The notes beneath the pieces were generated by a model. The model was given only the letters and a program-made list of their open reading frames with translations, ran no database searches and was not told the DNA's origin. Shown here in pieces: positions 1-8,478 of a stretch of DNA of 64,000 nucleotides (position 1 is its first letter; every line of letters starts with the position of its first letter). The stretch is from Clostridium sp. CAG:411 (GTDB taxonomy: Bacteria > Bacillota > Clostridia > Lachnospirales > Lachnospiraceae), in NCBI GenBank assembly GCA_000437275.1, contig FR899719.1, forward strand, positions 46,033 through 110,032, written 5' to 3'. The translations under genes were made by a program, and so were the position numbers.

Positions 1-521
1 TTTTTTCAAAAGGATTGCAATGGGGAAAGAAACAATTTTCAAAATGGTTTCCTAATAAATATATACGCATTGGCGTAACGGGAGCTTTTTTGAGTATATT
101 TCTTCTTGCAATTTACTTCGGAAGATATGCAGGGCTTGGAACAAATTTAATACATGCAAGTTTTTATGGCGAACAGATTTATTTATATGATTGGGTGTTG
201 AAGCTTGTTTTTACGATTATAACTTTAGCAGCAGGATTTCAAGGGGGAGAAGTGACACCATTGTTTTCAATTGGTGCAAGTTTAGGCGTTGTATTATCTG
301 GTGTATTTGGTTTGCCTGTGGAGTTTGTTGCAGCGCTTGGTTATGCGGCTGTTTTTGGTAGTGCAACGAATACGATGCTTGCTCCGATTTTTATTGGAGG
401 AGAAGTGTTTGGTTTTGCAAACATTCCTTATTTCGCGCTGGTATGTATGGTAGCCTTTGTAATAAATAGAAATTCGTCCATTTATGCAGGTCAGAAATTA
501 TATGCAAAAGAGCAGGCATAA
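1..521 (+). CDS. ClC-family chloride channel/transporter, C-terminal part
   Basis: The reading frame is open from the window edge (first full codon at 3), so the N-terminus is missing. The visible 170-odd residues are strongly hydrophobic with several membrane helices. They carry a GFQGGEVTPLFSIGASLG segment, which matches the conserved Gly/Glu/Pro-rich pore region of bacterial ClC proteins. A later GSATNTMLAPIFIGGEVFG segment fits the following helices. Bacterial ClC proteins move chloride or fluoride across the cytoplasmic membrane, often in exchange for protons; the ion cannot be decided from this fragment. A TTG at 15 could act as a start only if the gene were truncated, which is unlikely because the frame continues upstream without a stop. 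Confidence 0.8.
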   Translation, partial: FSKGLQWGKKQFSKWFPNKYIRIGVTGAFLSIFLLAIYFGRYAGLGTNLIHASFYGEQIYLYDWVLKLVFTIITLAAGFQGGEVTPLFSIGASLGVVLSGVFGLPVEFVAALGYAAVFGSATNTMLAPIFIGGEVFGFANIPYFALVCMVAFVINRNSSIYAGQKLYAKEQA

Positions 522-575
522 AAGAGAGGGGAAAACATATAGTAAAATAGGCTTGATTTGCAAGGGGAGAAATAT

Positions 576-833
576 ATGCGGATTTGTCAATTAAGACAAA
601 AGGAAGTTATCAATATCTGTACGGGAACAAGAATGGGATTTATTTCGGATTTAGAATTTGATTTAGAAACAGGAAGAATTATTGCGATTATTGTTCCAGG
701 ACCGTGTAAATTATGGGGAATTTTGGGAAGGGACCATGAATTTGTGATTCCGTTTCAATGTATAACTAATGTTGGACCAGACATTGTACTTGTGGAAATA
801 GATGAGAAAGAATGTCTTAAAAAAATTATATAA
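576..833 (+). CDS. YlmC/YmxH family PRC-barrel protein
   Basis: This is an 85-residue protein beginning MRICQLRQKEVINI. It resembles the small YlmC/YmxH sporulation-associated family, which has a single PRC-barrel fold (RMGFISDLEFDLETGRIIAIIVPG). An in-frame TTG lies at 558. The ATG at 576 is preferred because a GGGGAGA ribosome site ends 5 bases before it. The molecular function of the family is unknown; in other Clostridia it is often found near nrdR, as here. It is cytoplasmic, with no signal peptide or membrane segment. Confidence 0.75.
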   Translation: MRICQLRQKEVINICTGTRMGFISDLEFDLETGRIIAIIVPGPCKLWGILGRDHEFVIPFQCITNVGPDIVLVEIDEKECLKKII

Positions 834-834
834 T

Positions 835-861
835 TTACTATTGTTTATTTGTAAATAGTAA
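835..861 (+). other. Short stem-loop after the ylmC-like gene
   Basis: TTACTATT (835-842) can pair with AATAGTAA (854-861) across an 11-base loop. No T-run follows directly, so this is at most a weak terminator or mRNA end-protecting hairpin. Confidence 0.35.
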
Positions 862-873
862 GAGAGGTTTTGA

Positions 874-902
874 TTGACGGGGAAAGTAAGATTGCATATA
901 AT
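874..902 (+). promoter_or_regulatory. Predicted sigma-A promoter of nrdR
   Basis: TTGACG (874-879), 17-base spacer, TATAAT (897-902). This is near consensus and lies 57 bases before the nrdR start. No clear pair of NrdR boxes was seen around it. Confidence 0.65.
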
Positions 903-958
903 TATTTTAGTGGATTAATAGGTTTAGACATTGTTTATGAAAGATTGAGGATGAGAGT

Positions 959-1423
959 ATGAAATGTCCATTTTGTGGAAAAGAAAATACAAAAGTAATT
1001 GACTCCAGACCGTCGGATGATGATACATCTATCAGAAGACGTCGTCAATGCGAGATTTGTAAGAGGCGTTTTACGACCTATGAGAACGTAGAAATGTTAC
1101 CACTTGTCGTAATAAAAAAGGATCTTACCAGAGAACCGTATGATCGGGCAAAGTTAAAAGAAGGTATTTTTCGTTCTTGTATAAAACGTCCTATTTCCAT
1201 GGAGGAGCAGAGCGAATTGTTAGATGGTATTGAAGCTGCTATTTTTGAACGTGAAGAAAAGGAAATATCTACAACGGAAATTGGGGAAATGGTATTAAAT
1301 CGTTTAGAGCATTTAGATGCGGTAGCATATATTCGTTTTGCATCTGTATATCGAGATTTTGAGGATATGGATAGTTTTCGACGGGAAATAGAAAAGCTGC
1401 AAAATAAAAATATTGTGAAGTAA
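959..1423 (+). CDS. nrdR: Transcriptional repressor NrdR
   Basis: The 154-residue length is standard for the family. The N-terminal zinc ribbon has Cys3, Cys6, Cys31 and Cys34 (MKCPFCG ... CEICKRR), followed by the basic stretch SIRRRRQC. Residues from about 49 onward form the ATP-cone, opening VVIKKDLTREPYDRAKLKEGI. NrdR senses ATP/dATP and represses ribonucleotide reductase genes by binding paired NrdR boxes. The targets are not in this window. It is probably transcribed alone from the promoter at 874-902. Confidence 0.95.
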   Translation: MKCPFCGKENTKVIDSRPSDDDTSIRRRRQCEICKRRFTTYENVEMLPLVVIKKDLTREPYDRAKLKEGIFRSCIKRPISMEEQSELLDGIEAAIFEREEKEISTTEIGEMVLNRLEHLDAVAYIRFASVYRDFEDMDSFRREIEKLQNKNIVK

Positions 1424-1546
1424 ATAAAAGATTTGCGTTTTTCAAATTCGATAACTTAGAACAAGTTTGGTAAATTTCAAATTACAGAGGGCTAGTTGTA
1501 ATGTCGATTGATTTGCGTAGATAGTATAGCTAGGATTTGACAACAG

Positions 1547-1574
1547 AAAAGCACTTGCAAAAAGTGCTTTTTTT
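1547..1574 (+). terminator. Rho-independent terminator between nrdR and comM
   Basis: A 10-base stem, AAAAGCACTT (1547-1556) with AAGTGCTTTT (1562-1571), has a 5-base loop and a T-run reaching 1574. It lies 124 bases after the nrdR stop and overlaps the -35 of the following promoter. Confidence 0.75.
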
Positions 1575-1582
1575 GATATAAT
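1555..1582 (+). promoter_or_regulatory. Predicted promoter of comM-dprA, inside the terminator hairpin
   Basis: TTGCAA (1555-1560), 16-base spacer, TATAAT (1577-1582). The -35 hexamer spans the hairpin loop of the upstream terminator. It is 46 bases before the comM start. Confidence 0.5.
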
Positions 1583-1627
1583 GAAACAAGGTAATATACT
1601 TTCATCGCTGTGGTGAAAGGAGTTTCT

Positions 1628-3154
1628 ATGTATTTTCATAGTTATTGTGCAGCAATACAAGGGATTGATGCACATATCATTTCTGTGGAAGTCGATGTTT
1701 GTGATGGACTTCCCATGTTTTCTTTAGTTGGTCTGTTAAGTTCAGAGACAAGAGAGGCCAAAGACCGTGTTCGTATTTCTGTACGAAATTCCGGATATCG
1801 TATCCCAACGAAACATATAACAGTTAATTTATCCCCTGCGGATATTAGAAAAGAAGGTACGGCATTTGATTTTGCTATTGCGGTAGCGTTATTAGCTGCC
1901 TTTGGAAGAATACCACAAGAATGTTTGGAAAATGCAATGTTTATTGGAGAATTAAGTCTAAATGGGGAAATTAAGAGGGTAAATGGTGTACTTCCTATGG
2001 TATATGCAGCGAAAAAGAATCGAATGAAATATTGTTTTGTAGCCAGAGAAAATGTGGCAGAGGCTGCAATGGTGGAAGGAATTAAAGTAAAGGGGGTAAA
2101 AAATTTAAAAGAAGTGGTGGAATATTTTACATTAGACCGAAAAATAGCAACTACAACAGTAACAGCATTTGCAGAGCAGATAGAAGAAAGAATGGAAGAT
2201 TTTTCAGAGGTTTCCGGGCAGGAAATGGTGAAGCGAGCATTAGAAATTGGGGTTTGTGGCATGCATAATGTATTGATGGTAGGTCCTCCTGGTGCGGGAA
2301 AGACTATGTTAGCAAAGAGGATTCCTTCTATTATGCCTGAACTGACATTTGAGGAGAGTTTGGAAATATCCAAAATTTATAGTATTTCTGGTTTGTTAGA
2401 TGAAAATTACGCTTATATTAAAAAAAGACCTTTTCGGAGTCCACATCATTCCGTAACACCGACTTCATTGATTGGAGGAGGGTATCATGTAAAGCCTGGA
2501 GAAGTGTGTTTGGCAGATGGTGGTGTGCTGTTTTTAGATGAACTTCCAGAGTTTTCCAGTAATACGATTGATATGTTGCGACAACCATTAGAGGAACACA
2601 AGGTTGTTATTTCTCGAATGCAGGGAAGCTATACTTTCCCGGCAAAATTTATGTTGGTTGCAGCTATGAATCCTTGTAAATGTGGTTTTTATCCAGACCG
2701 AAATCGTTGTCGTTGTTCGGAACGGCAAGTGAGAGGGTATCTAAATAAAATTAGCAGACCATTGTTGGATCGAATTGATTTGAGTGTAGAGGCTATGGAA
2801 GTGACCTATAAGGATTTAATACAAAAAGGAAAAGCGGAGAGTTCCTGTGAGATAAGAAAACGAATAAAAAAGGCAAGAAAGATACAGGAGGAGCGATACT
2901 ATCAGGAAGAAGTTCGATATAACGGGCAGCTTTCTGCCAAACAGGTAGAAAAATACTGTGTGTTGGGGAAACAAGAACAGAAAATGATGGAACAGATTTT
3001 TGAAACAATGGAACTTAGTGCAAGAGGATACCACAAGATTTTAAAGGTTGCAAGGACAATTGCGGATTTAGAAGGAAGTGAACGTATTTTAGATGTGCAT
3101 TTGAGTGAGGCGGTTTGTTATAGAGGGTTTGATAAAAAGTATTGGGGGGATTAA
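1628..3154 (+). CDS. comM: YifB/ComM-family Mg-chelatase-like AAA+ ATPase
   Basis: This 508-residue protein has the usual ComM/YifB layout. It starts with a ChlI-like N-terminal domain (about 1-165), followed by an AAA+ module with Walker A GPPGAGKT (about 219-226) and Walker B-like GGVLFLDELPEF. A Cys-rich insert (CKCGFYPDRNRCRC) and the Mg-chelatase C-terminal domain follow. In other bacteria ComM is a helicase acting in branch migration during natural transformation. A GTG at 1610 is also in frame, but the AAAGGAG ribosome site at 1616-1622 points to the ATG at 1628. The gene is followed two bases later by dprA, a co-transcribed pair with a shared DNA-uptake or recombination role. Confidence 0.9.
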   Translation: MYFHSYCAAIQGIDAHIISVEVDVCDGLPMFSLVGLLSSETREAKDRVRISVRNSGYRIPTKHITVNLSPADIRKEGTAFDFAIAVALLAAFGRIPQECLENAMFIGELSLNGEIKRVNGVLPMVYAAKKNRMKYCFVARENVAEAAMVEGIKVKGVKNLKEVVEYFTLDRKIATTTVTAFAEQIEERMEDFSEVSGQEMVKRALEIGVCGMHNVLMVGPPGAGKTMLAKRIPSIMPELTFEESLEISKIYSISGLLDENYAYIKKRPFRSPHHSVTPTSLIGGGYHVKPGEVCLADGGVLFLDELPEFSSNTIDMLRQPLEEHKVVISRMQGSYTFPAKFMLVAAMNPCKCGFYPDRNRCRCSERQVRGYLNKISRPLLDRIDLSVEAMEVTYKDLIQKGKAESSCEIRKRIKKARKIQEERYYQEEVRYNGQLSAKQVEKYCVLGKQEQKMMEQIFETMELSARGYHKILKVARTIADLEGSERILDVHLSEAVCYRGFDKKYWGD

Positions 3155-3156
3155 AG

Positions 3157-4251
3157 ATGAGTTTATTACAAAAGGAGCTGGAGTTTTGGCTGGCATCACT
3201 TCCAGCGATAGGAGCAATTAAGATACAGGAATTATTGAAATATTTTAAAACAGAAGAACAGATTTTTAAGGCAGGAGAGAACGAGTTACGGCAGGTTTCA
3301 CGTATTACTGAGAAAGATGTGGCGTGTATTATATCCAATCGAAATATAGATACAATTAAAAGAAAATATGAAAAGATGTATCAGCAAGGAAATCGGATTA
3401 TATCGGTGCATGATAAAGCCTATCCAGAAAAATTAAAAAATATTGCGTCCTATCCATATGCTCTTTTTCTGCGTGGCAACCTTCCGAGCGAGAAGAAGAT
3501 TTCTATTGCTATTGTAGGGGCAAGAAATTGTACAGCCTATGGAAAAGAAGTTGCAAAATGGTATGCAAGAGAATTGGCAAAAGCTGGGATACAGGTTATT
3601 AGCGGAATGGCATATGGGGTTGATAGTTATGCACATAAGGGAGCGATAGAGGGAAATGCGGATACCTATGCTGTTTTGGGCTGCGGTATTGATATATGTT
3701 ATCCAAGGGAAAATTTTGAATTGTACATGCATATGTCAAAGCAAGGAGGCGTAATCTCAGAATATGGACCTGGAGTGCCAGGGAGGGCGTTCCAATTTCC
3801 ATTAAGAAATCGTATTATAAGTGGGTTGAGTGATGGTATCTTGGTCGTAGAGGCAAGAGAACGAAGTGGTTCTCTGATTACTGCGGATTTGGCATTAGAA
3901 CAGGGAAAAGATATCTTTGCAATTCCTGGAAGAATTGGTGATAAGCTTAGTGAAGGTTGTCTCAATTTAATTAAGGAAGGAGCAACGCCTGTCGTAAGCC
4001 CCACAGATATAATTGAAAATTTTCATATTAATATGTTATTGGAACAAAAAGGAAGAAAACAAGAAAAGGTGAGATTATCAGCGAAGGAACAAAAAATATA
4101 TGATTGTGTTACCTTGGAGGAAAAACATATTAGCACGATACTTTCCGAAAGTAAAATGATTATGGCAGAAGCACTCTCTTTGCTAGTGAAATTGGAAATG
4201 AGGGGTGTTATCAGGCAAAGTGTGAAAAATTATTATATCCGATGTTATTGA
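3157..4251 (+). CDS. dprA: DNA-processing protein DprA (Smf)
   Basis: This 364-residue protein loads RecA on single-stranded DNA during transformation. After an N-terminal SAM/HhH-like helical part comes the Rossmann-fold DprA core: ISIAIVGARNCTAYG, VISGMAYGVDSYAHKGAIE, AVLGCGIDICYPREN and FPLRNRIISGLSDGILVVEA. The C-terminal 70 residues form a winged-helix-like domain. The ribosome site GGGGGGA (3144-3150) overlaps the end of comM, and the ATG at 3157 is preferred over the in-frame TTG at 3142. It is translationally linked to comM. Confidence 0.93.
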   Translation: MSLLQKELEFWLASLPAIGAIKIQELLKYFKTEEQIFKAGENELRQVSRITEKDVACIISNRNIDTIKRKYEKMYQQGNRIISVHDKAYPEKLKNIASYPYALFLRGNLPSEKKISIAIVGARNCTAYGKEVAKWYARELAKAGIQVISGMAYGVDSYAHKGAIEGNADTYAVLGCGIDICYPRENFELYMHMSKQGGVISEYGPGVPGRAFQFPLRNRIISGLSDGILVVEARERSGSLITADLALEQGKDIFAIPGRIGDKLSEGCLNLIKEGATPVVSPTDIIENFHINMLLEQKGRKQEKVRLSAKEQKIYDCVTLEEKHISTILSESKMIMAEALSLLVKLEMRGVIRQSVKNYYIRCY

Positions 4252-4408
4252 TTTGCTTTGTTGGAGTGTTAAATAGGCAGAAAAGAAAAAGAGGGTACAA
4301 GGGATAAGAAATAGAAGGATGGCTGTAAAAATAAGACGTATTGTATATACATGAATTGCAATTTTTGGGAATTGTGCGAAAATTTTGGCAAAAAAACTTA
4401 TATTAGTC

Positions 4409-4437
4409 TTGCGCTGATAAAAAAAATAGTGTATGCT
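4409..4437 (+). promoter_or_regulatory. Predicted topA promoter
   Basis: TTGCGC (4409-4414), 17-base spacer, TATGCT (4432-4437), leaving a leader of about 105 bases before topA. The match is moderate. Confidence 0.4.
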
Positions 4438-4462
4438 TAGAAATGTTTTTGAAAGAGGATAA

Positions 4463-4513
4463 GAAAGTCATTGTAGAATGGTATTTTAAAGGAAAGTTTT
4501 TTTGATGACTTTC
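4463..4513 (+). other. Inverted repeat in the topA leader
   Basis: GAAAGTCAT (4463-4471) and ATGACTTTC (4505-4513) are perfect 9-base inverted copies separated by 33 bases. They lie between the predicted promoter and the topA start at 4548. No T-run follows, so this is not a normal terminator. It could be a leader structure or a protein-binding palindrome. Confidence 0.4.
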
Positions 4514-4547
4514 TAGTGATAAATAGAAAGTAGTAGGGAGTGTTACA

Positions 4548-6620
4548 ATGCCAAAGTATTTAGTAATCGTGGAATCACCTGCCAAGGCGGCAACAATTAA
4601 GAAATTTTTAGGGAAAAACTATGAGGTAGTTGCATCGAATGGACATGTAAGGGATTTTCCGAAGAGTCAGATGGGAATTGATTTTGAAAATGATTTTGAA
4701 CCTAAGTATATTACAATCCGAGGAAAAGGAGAATTATTGGCGAAGCTTCGAAAAGAAGTAAAAAAAGCAGATAAAGTTTATCTCGCAACTGACCCGGACC
4801 GAGAGGGAGAAGCTATTTCATGGCATTTGTGCAATGCGTTAAAACTGGATGATAAAAAGTATAGTCGTATTACTTTTAATGAGATTACAAAGACAGCGGT
4901 AAAGGCATCTATAAAACAGGCACGTAATATTGATATGAACATGGTTGATTCGCAACAGGCAAGACGAATGATTGACCGTATGGTAGGATATAGCATCAGT
5001 CCTCTTTTATGGGTTAAAGTGAAACGTGGTTTGAGTGCTGGTAGAGTACAGTCGGTTGCATTACGCTTAATTTGCGATAGAGAAGAAGAAATCAATGCAT
5101 TTATTCCGGAAGAATATTGGACAATGGAAGCTAGTTTGAAAGTTAGTAAAGAACGAAAACCATTGATTGCTAAGTTTTATGGAGATAAAAATGGAAAGAT
5201 TGCCATAACAAATGAAGAACAGGTAAAGAAGATTCAAAAAGAAGTTGAAAAAGCTGAATTTAAAATAGCTAATATTAAAAAAGGTGAGCGAATAAAGAAA
5301 GCACCGTTGCCATTTACCACAAGTACATTACAGCAAGAGGCATCTAAGGCATTAAATTTTGCTACACAAAAGACAATGAGAGTGGCACAGCAGTTATACG
5401 AAGGAATTGCCATAAAAGGAAGAGGTACGGTAGGTTTGATTTCTTATCTGCGTACAGATTCTACTCGTGTATCAGATGAAGCAGATCAGGCGGTAAGAGG
5501 ATTTATCAAAGAAAACTATGGTGAAAAATATGTAGTTAAGACTTTGAATGAAAAAAGTGGGAAAAAGAAAATTCAGGATGCCCATGAAGCGATACGACCT
5601 ACTTATGTTGACTTAACACCAACTATGGTGAAAGAAGATTTGAGTCGTGAACAATTCCGATTATATCAGCTTATTTGGAAACGATTTGTTGCAAGTAGAA
5701 TGGAAAATGTAAAGTATGAGACAACATCCATAAAAATAGATGCTGGAGAATATCGTTTCACTTCTTCGGCATCTAAAATCGTGTTTGATGGTTTTATGAG
5801 TGTCTACACGGCAGCAGATGATAAAGAAGAAAAGAGTGCTATGCTAAAGTCGATTTCCATGGATTCGGAACTTACATTAAATGAATTAAATCCAGCACAG
5901 CATTTTACACAGCCACCAGCACATTTTACAGAAGCATCGTTGGTTAAGACTTTGGAGGATTTGGGAATTGGTCGTCCAAGTACCTATGCACCTACGATTA
6001 GTACGATTATTGCAAGAAGATATGTGGCTAAGGAAAATAAGAATTTGTATGTAACCGAGATTGGTGAAGTTGTAAATGGAATTATGAAAGAATCGTTTTC
6101 TAGTATTGTTGATTTTAATTTCACTGCTAATTTGGAGACACTGCTGGATGGAGTGGAAGATGGAAGCATTATGTGGAAAACGGTTGTGCGTAACTTTTAT
6201 CCAGATTTAGAGATTGCGGTGAAAAAGGCACAGGAAGAACTGGAGAAGGTTGAGATTCAGGACGAAGTTACGGATGTGATTTGTGAATTGTGTGGTAAAA
6301 ATATGGTTGTAAAATATGGACCACATGGAAAATTCTTAGCTTGTCCAGGATTTCCAGAATGTCGAAATACAAAACCTTATCTGGAAAAAATTGGGGTGCC
6401 TTGTCCAAAGTGTGGAAAAGAAGTCGTAATCAGAAAGACCAAAAAAGGAAGACGATATTATGGTTGCGAGGCAAACCCTGATTGTGATTTTATGACATGG
6501 CAGCGTCCATCAAAAGAGAAGTGTCCACAATGTGGAGGCGTCCTTGTTGAAAAAGGAGCAAAACTTGTGTGCCTGGATGAAAATTGTGGATTTGTAAAAA
6601 GTGCAAAGAAAGAACAATAG
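4548..6620 (+). CDS. topA: DNA topoisomerase I (type IA)
   Basis: This 690-residue enzyme relaxes negative supercoils. The TOPRIM domain occupies about 1-115, with VIVESPAKAATIKKFL holding the catalytic Glu and DPDREGEAISWHL holding the acidic metal triad. The active-site Tyr lies in GLISYLRTDSTRVS near residue 301. Three C-terminal four-cysteine zinc ribbons start near CELCGKN, CPKCGKE and CPQCGG. The ribosome site before the ATG is TAGGGAG. It sits in the conserved dprA-topA-codY order, and codY follows after only 39 bases, so the two may be co-transcribed. Confidence 0.97.
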   Translation: MPKYLVIVESPAKAATIKKFLGKNYEVVASNGHVRDFPKSQMGIDFENDFEPKYITIRGKGELLAKLRKEVKKADKVYLATDPDREGEAISWHLCNALKLDDKKYSRITFNEITKTAVKASIKQARNIDMNMVDSQQARRMIDRMVGYSISPLLWVKVKRGLSAGRVQSVALRLICDREEEINAFIPEEYWTMEASLKVSKERKPLIAKFYGDKNGKIAITNEEQVKKIQKEVEKAEFKIANIKKGERIKKAPLPFTTSTLQQEASKALNFATQKTMRVAQQLYEGIAIKGRGTVGLISYLRTDSTRVSDEADQAVRGFIKENYGEKYVVKTLNEKSGKKKIQDAHEAIRPTYVDLTPTMVKEDLSREQFRLYQLIWKRFVASRMENVKYETTSIKIDAGEYRFTSSASKIVFDGFMSVYTAADDKEEKSAMLKSISMDSELTLNELNPAQHFTQPPAHFTEASLVKTLEDLGIGRPSTYAPTISTIIARRYVAKENKNLYVTEIGEVVNGIMKESFSSIVDFNFTANLETLLDGVEDGSIMWKTVVRNFYPDLEIAVKKAQEELEKVEIQDEVTDVICELCGKNMVVKYGPHGKFLACPGFPECRNTKPYLEKIGVPCPKCGKEVVIRKTKKGRRYYGCEANPDCDFMTWQRPSKEKCPQCGGVLVEKGAKLVCLDENCGFVKSAKKEQ

Positions 6621-6659
6621 TATAAAACGCGAATATAGCCAAGCAGGAGGTTAATAAAA

Positions 6660-7430
6660 ATGAGCGTACAGTTACTTGATAAAACGAGAAAAATAAATAA
6701 ATTGTTACACAATAATAGTTCTCATAAGGTGGTATTTAATGATATTTGTAAAGTGCTGAGTGATATTCTTGATTCTAATACACTTGTAATCAGTAAAAAG
6801 GGAAAAGTTCTTGGAGTAAAGAATTTAGCTAGTATTGATGAAATTACAGAGTTGCTTGAGGGTAGTGTTGGCGATTATATTGATGAAATGCTGAATGAAA
6901 GATTACTTAATATTCTTTCTACCAAGGAAAATGTTAATATGGAAACTTTGGGATTTGAATTAGAAGAAAAGAAAAATTATCAGGGAATTGTAACGCCAAT
7001 CGATATTGCAGGGGAACGCTTGGGAACCTTGTTTGTGTACAGACAAAAAAAGGCTTATAGTATTGATGATATTATACTAAGCGAATATGGTTCCACTGTG
7101 GTAGGCTTGGAAATGCTTCGTGCCGTAAATGAAGAAAATGATGCAGAGACTAGAAAAGAGCAGGTGGTACGTTCTGCAATTAGTACATTATCTTATTCAG
7201 AATTAGAAGCAATTACACATATTTTTAGTGAATTAGATGGAGATGAAGGTGTGCTCATTGCAAGCAAAATTGCAGATAGAGTTGGGATCACCCGTTCGGT
7301 TATTGTGAATGCACTTCGTAAATTTGAGAGTGCAGGCATTATAGAATCGCGGTCTTCAGGTATGAAGGGAACCTATATCCGAGTTTTAAATGACCTTGTT
7401 TTTGAAGAATTGGAACGAGGAAAAAAGTAA
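6660..7430 (+). CDS. codY: GTP-sensing global transcriptional regulator CodY
   Basis: The 256 residues match the family length. The N-terminal GAF-like domain (about 1-155) binds branched-chain amino acids. The C-terminal winged helix carries the hallmark ASKIADRVGITRSVIVNALR and FESAGIIESRSSGMKGTYI. CodY represses adaptive genes when GTP and branched-chain amino acids are plentiful, and in B. subtilis it also acts on the flagellar operon promoter. AGGAGG at 6645-6650 supports the ATG. The clpQ/clpY partners seen in Bacillus are absent upstream. The flagellar locus begins 116 bases downstream. Confidence 0.96.
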   Translation: MSVQLLDKTRKINKLLHNNSSHKVVFNDICKVLSDILDSNTLVISKKGKVLGVKNLASIDEITELLEGSVGDYIDEMLNERLLNILSTKENVNMETLGFELEEKKNYQGIVTPIDIAGERLGTLFVYRQKKAYSIDDIILSEYGSTVVGLEMLRAVNEENDAETRKEQVVRSAISTLSYSELEAITHIFSELDGDEGVLIASKIADRVGITRSVIVNALRKFESAGIIESRSSGMKGTYIRVLNDLVFEELERGKK

Positions 7431-7481
7431 AAAAACATATTCACAAAAGACAAAATTTCGTAATAGTTCAGTTTTTTTTGT

Positions 7482-7509
7482 AATATTTCTTGTTTTTTTG
7501 TGAAATATT
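7482..7509 (+). promoter_or_regulatory. Inverted repeat across the -35 of the flgB promoter
   Basis: AATATTTC (7482-7489) and GAAATATT (7502-7509) form a perfect 8-base inverted repeat with a 12-base centre. It covers the predicted -35 hexamer. It is placed as an operator would be. It is not a good match to the CodY box (AATTTTCWGAAAATT), so the regulator is unknown. Confidence 0.4.
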
Positions 7510-7517
7510 GTTATAAT
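7490..7517 (+). promoter_or_regulatory. Predicted promoter of the flgB operon
   Basis: TTGTTT (7490-7495), 16-base spacer, TATAAT (7512-7517). A second TATAAT overlaps at 7517-7522. This sigma-A type promoter lies 30 bases before flgB. Confidence 0.55.
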
Positions 7518-7546
7518 ATAATAGAAAACAAAAAAGGGGTGATAGG

Positions 7547-7933
7547 ATGATTAGTTCAGGTGCCTATAATTATATCAATGTATTGCAGCAGGCAACAGAT
7601 GCTAGTTGGTTGCGTAATACAATTATTTCAAATAATATTGCAAATGTAGATACACCAAATTACAAACGTCAGGATGTACAGTTTGAGACGTATTTGATTG
7701 AACAGTTGGCTGGCGGGGACAGCATGGATTCCTATGTGAATAATATGGATTTATCTACATTAGAGCCAACGATTTATACAGATAATTCCAATTTGAGTTA
7801 TCGACTAGATGGAAATAATGTCGATATTGATACAGAAAATGCGGAGTTGGCTAAGAACCAAATTAAGTATAGTGTCATGACGGATGCTATTTCACAGGAG
7901 TTTGCAAGGCTGCGTACAGCAATCGGTAAATAA
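7547..7933 (+). CDS. flgB: Flagellar basal-body rod protein FlgB
   Basis: The 128 residues carry the rod-protein signature near the N-terminus (WLRNTIISNNIANVDTPNYK), followed by a QFETYL continuation. FlgB is a proximal rod subunit assembled outside the cytoplasmic membrane after export by the flagellar type III system. It is the first gene of the operon, with ribosome site GGGGTGATAGG just before the ATG. FlgC follows after 26 bases. Confidence 0.95.
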   Translation: MISSGAYNYINVLQQATDASWLRNTIISNNIANVDTPNYKRQDVQFETYLIEQLAGGDSMDSYVNNMDLSTLEPTIYTDNSNLSYRLDGNNVDIDTENAELAKNQIKYSVMTDAISQEFARLRTAIGK

Positions 7934-7959
7934 TGCTATAAACAGAGGGAGTGATAGAT

Positions 7960-8397
7960 ATGTCAGCGTTTGGGGCTATGGATATTAGTGCTAGTGGAAT
8001 GACAGCACAAAGATTAAGAACAGATATAATTTCACAAAATATCGCAAATGTAAATACGACTAGAGATGAAAATGGACAGCCATATAAAAGAAGAACAGTT
8101 GTTTTTGAAGAAAAACCATCAAATAGCTTCAATGACTATTTAAGTGTGGCATCCAGTTCAATTGGAAATGGAGTAAAGGTTTCCGCAATTGTTGAGGATA
8201 ATACTACACCTATGACGATGGTATATGATCCATCCCATCCGGATGCAGATGAAGAGGGATATGTTTATTATCCTAATGTTAATACAGTTACAGAAATGAC
8301 AAACATGATTGATGCCAGTCGAGCATATGAGGCTAATATTACAGCGTTTAATGCAACAAAAGCTATGACGACACAGGCATTACAGATTGGAAAATAA
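7960..8397 (+). CDS. flgC: Flagellar basal-body rod protein FlgC
   Basis: This 145-residue protein is a proximal rod subunit. The N-terminal FlgBCEFG motif reads ASGMTAQRLRTDIISQNIAN, and the C-terminal helix (NMIDASRAYEANITAFNATK) is typical of FlgC. A GTG at 7951 is in frame but would sit directly on the ribosome site GAGGGA (7945-7950), so the ATG at 7960 is chosen. Confidence 0.95.
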   Translation: MSAFGAMDISASGMTAQRLRTDIISQNIANVNTTRDENGQPYKRRTVVFEEKPSNSFNDYLSVASSSIGNGVKVSAIVEDNTTPMTMVYDPSHPDADEEGYVYYPNVNTVTEMTNMIDASRAYEANITAFNATKAMTTQALQIGK

Positions 8398-8478
8398 TTA
8401 GAGGCGTATAAAAGGCTTTGTGAAAAAAGAGCGAAGGAATGATTGGGAGATTAATTCTGAAGGATAAGGAGAAGATAC

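Noticed and set aside
1425..1454. A possible sigma-28 promoter (TAAA ... TTCGATAA) after nrdR
   Set aside because: Spacer is 18 rather than about 15 bases and no flagellar gene follows before a terminator.
7441..7546. A CodY box before flgB
   Set aside because: No stretch matches AATTTTCWGAAAATT with few enough mismatches; the inverted repeat there is reported as an unknown operator instead.
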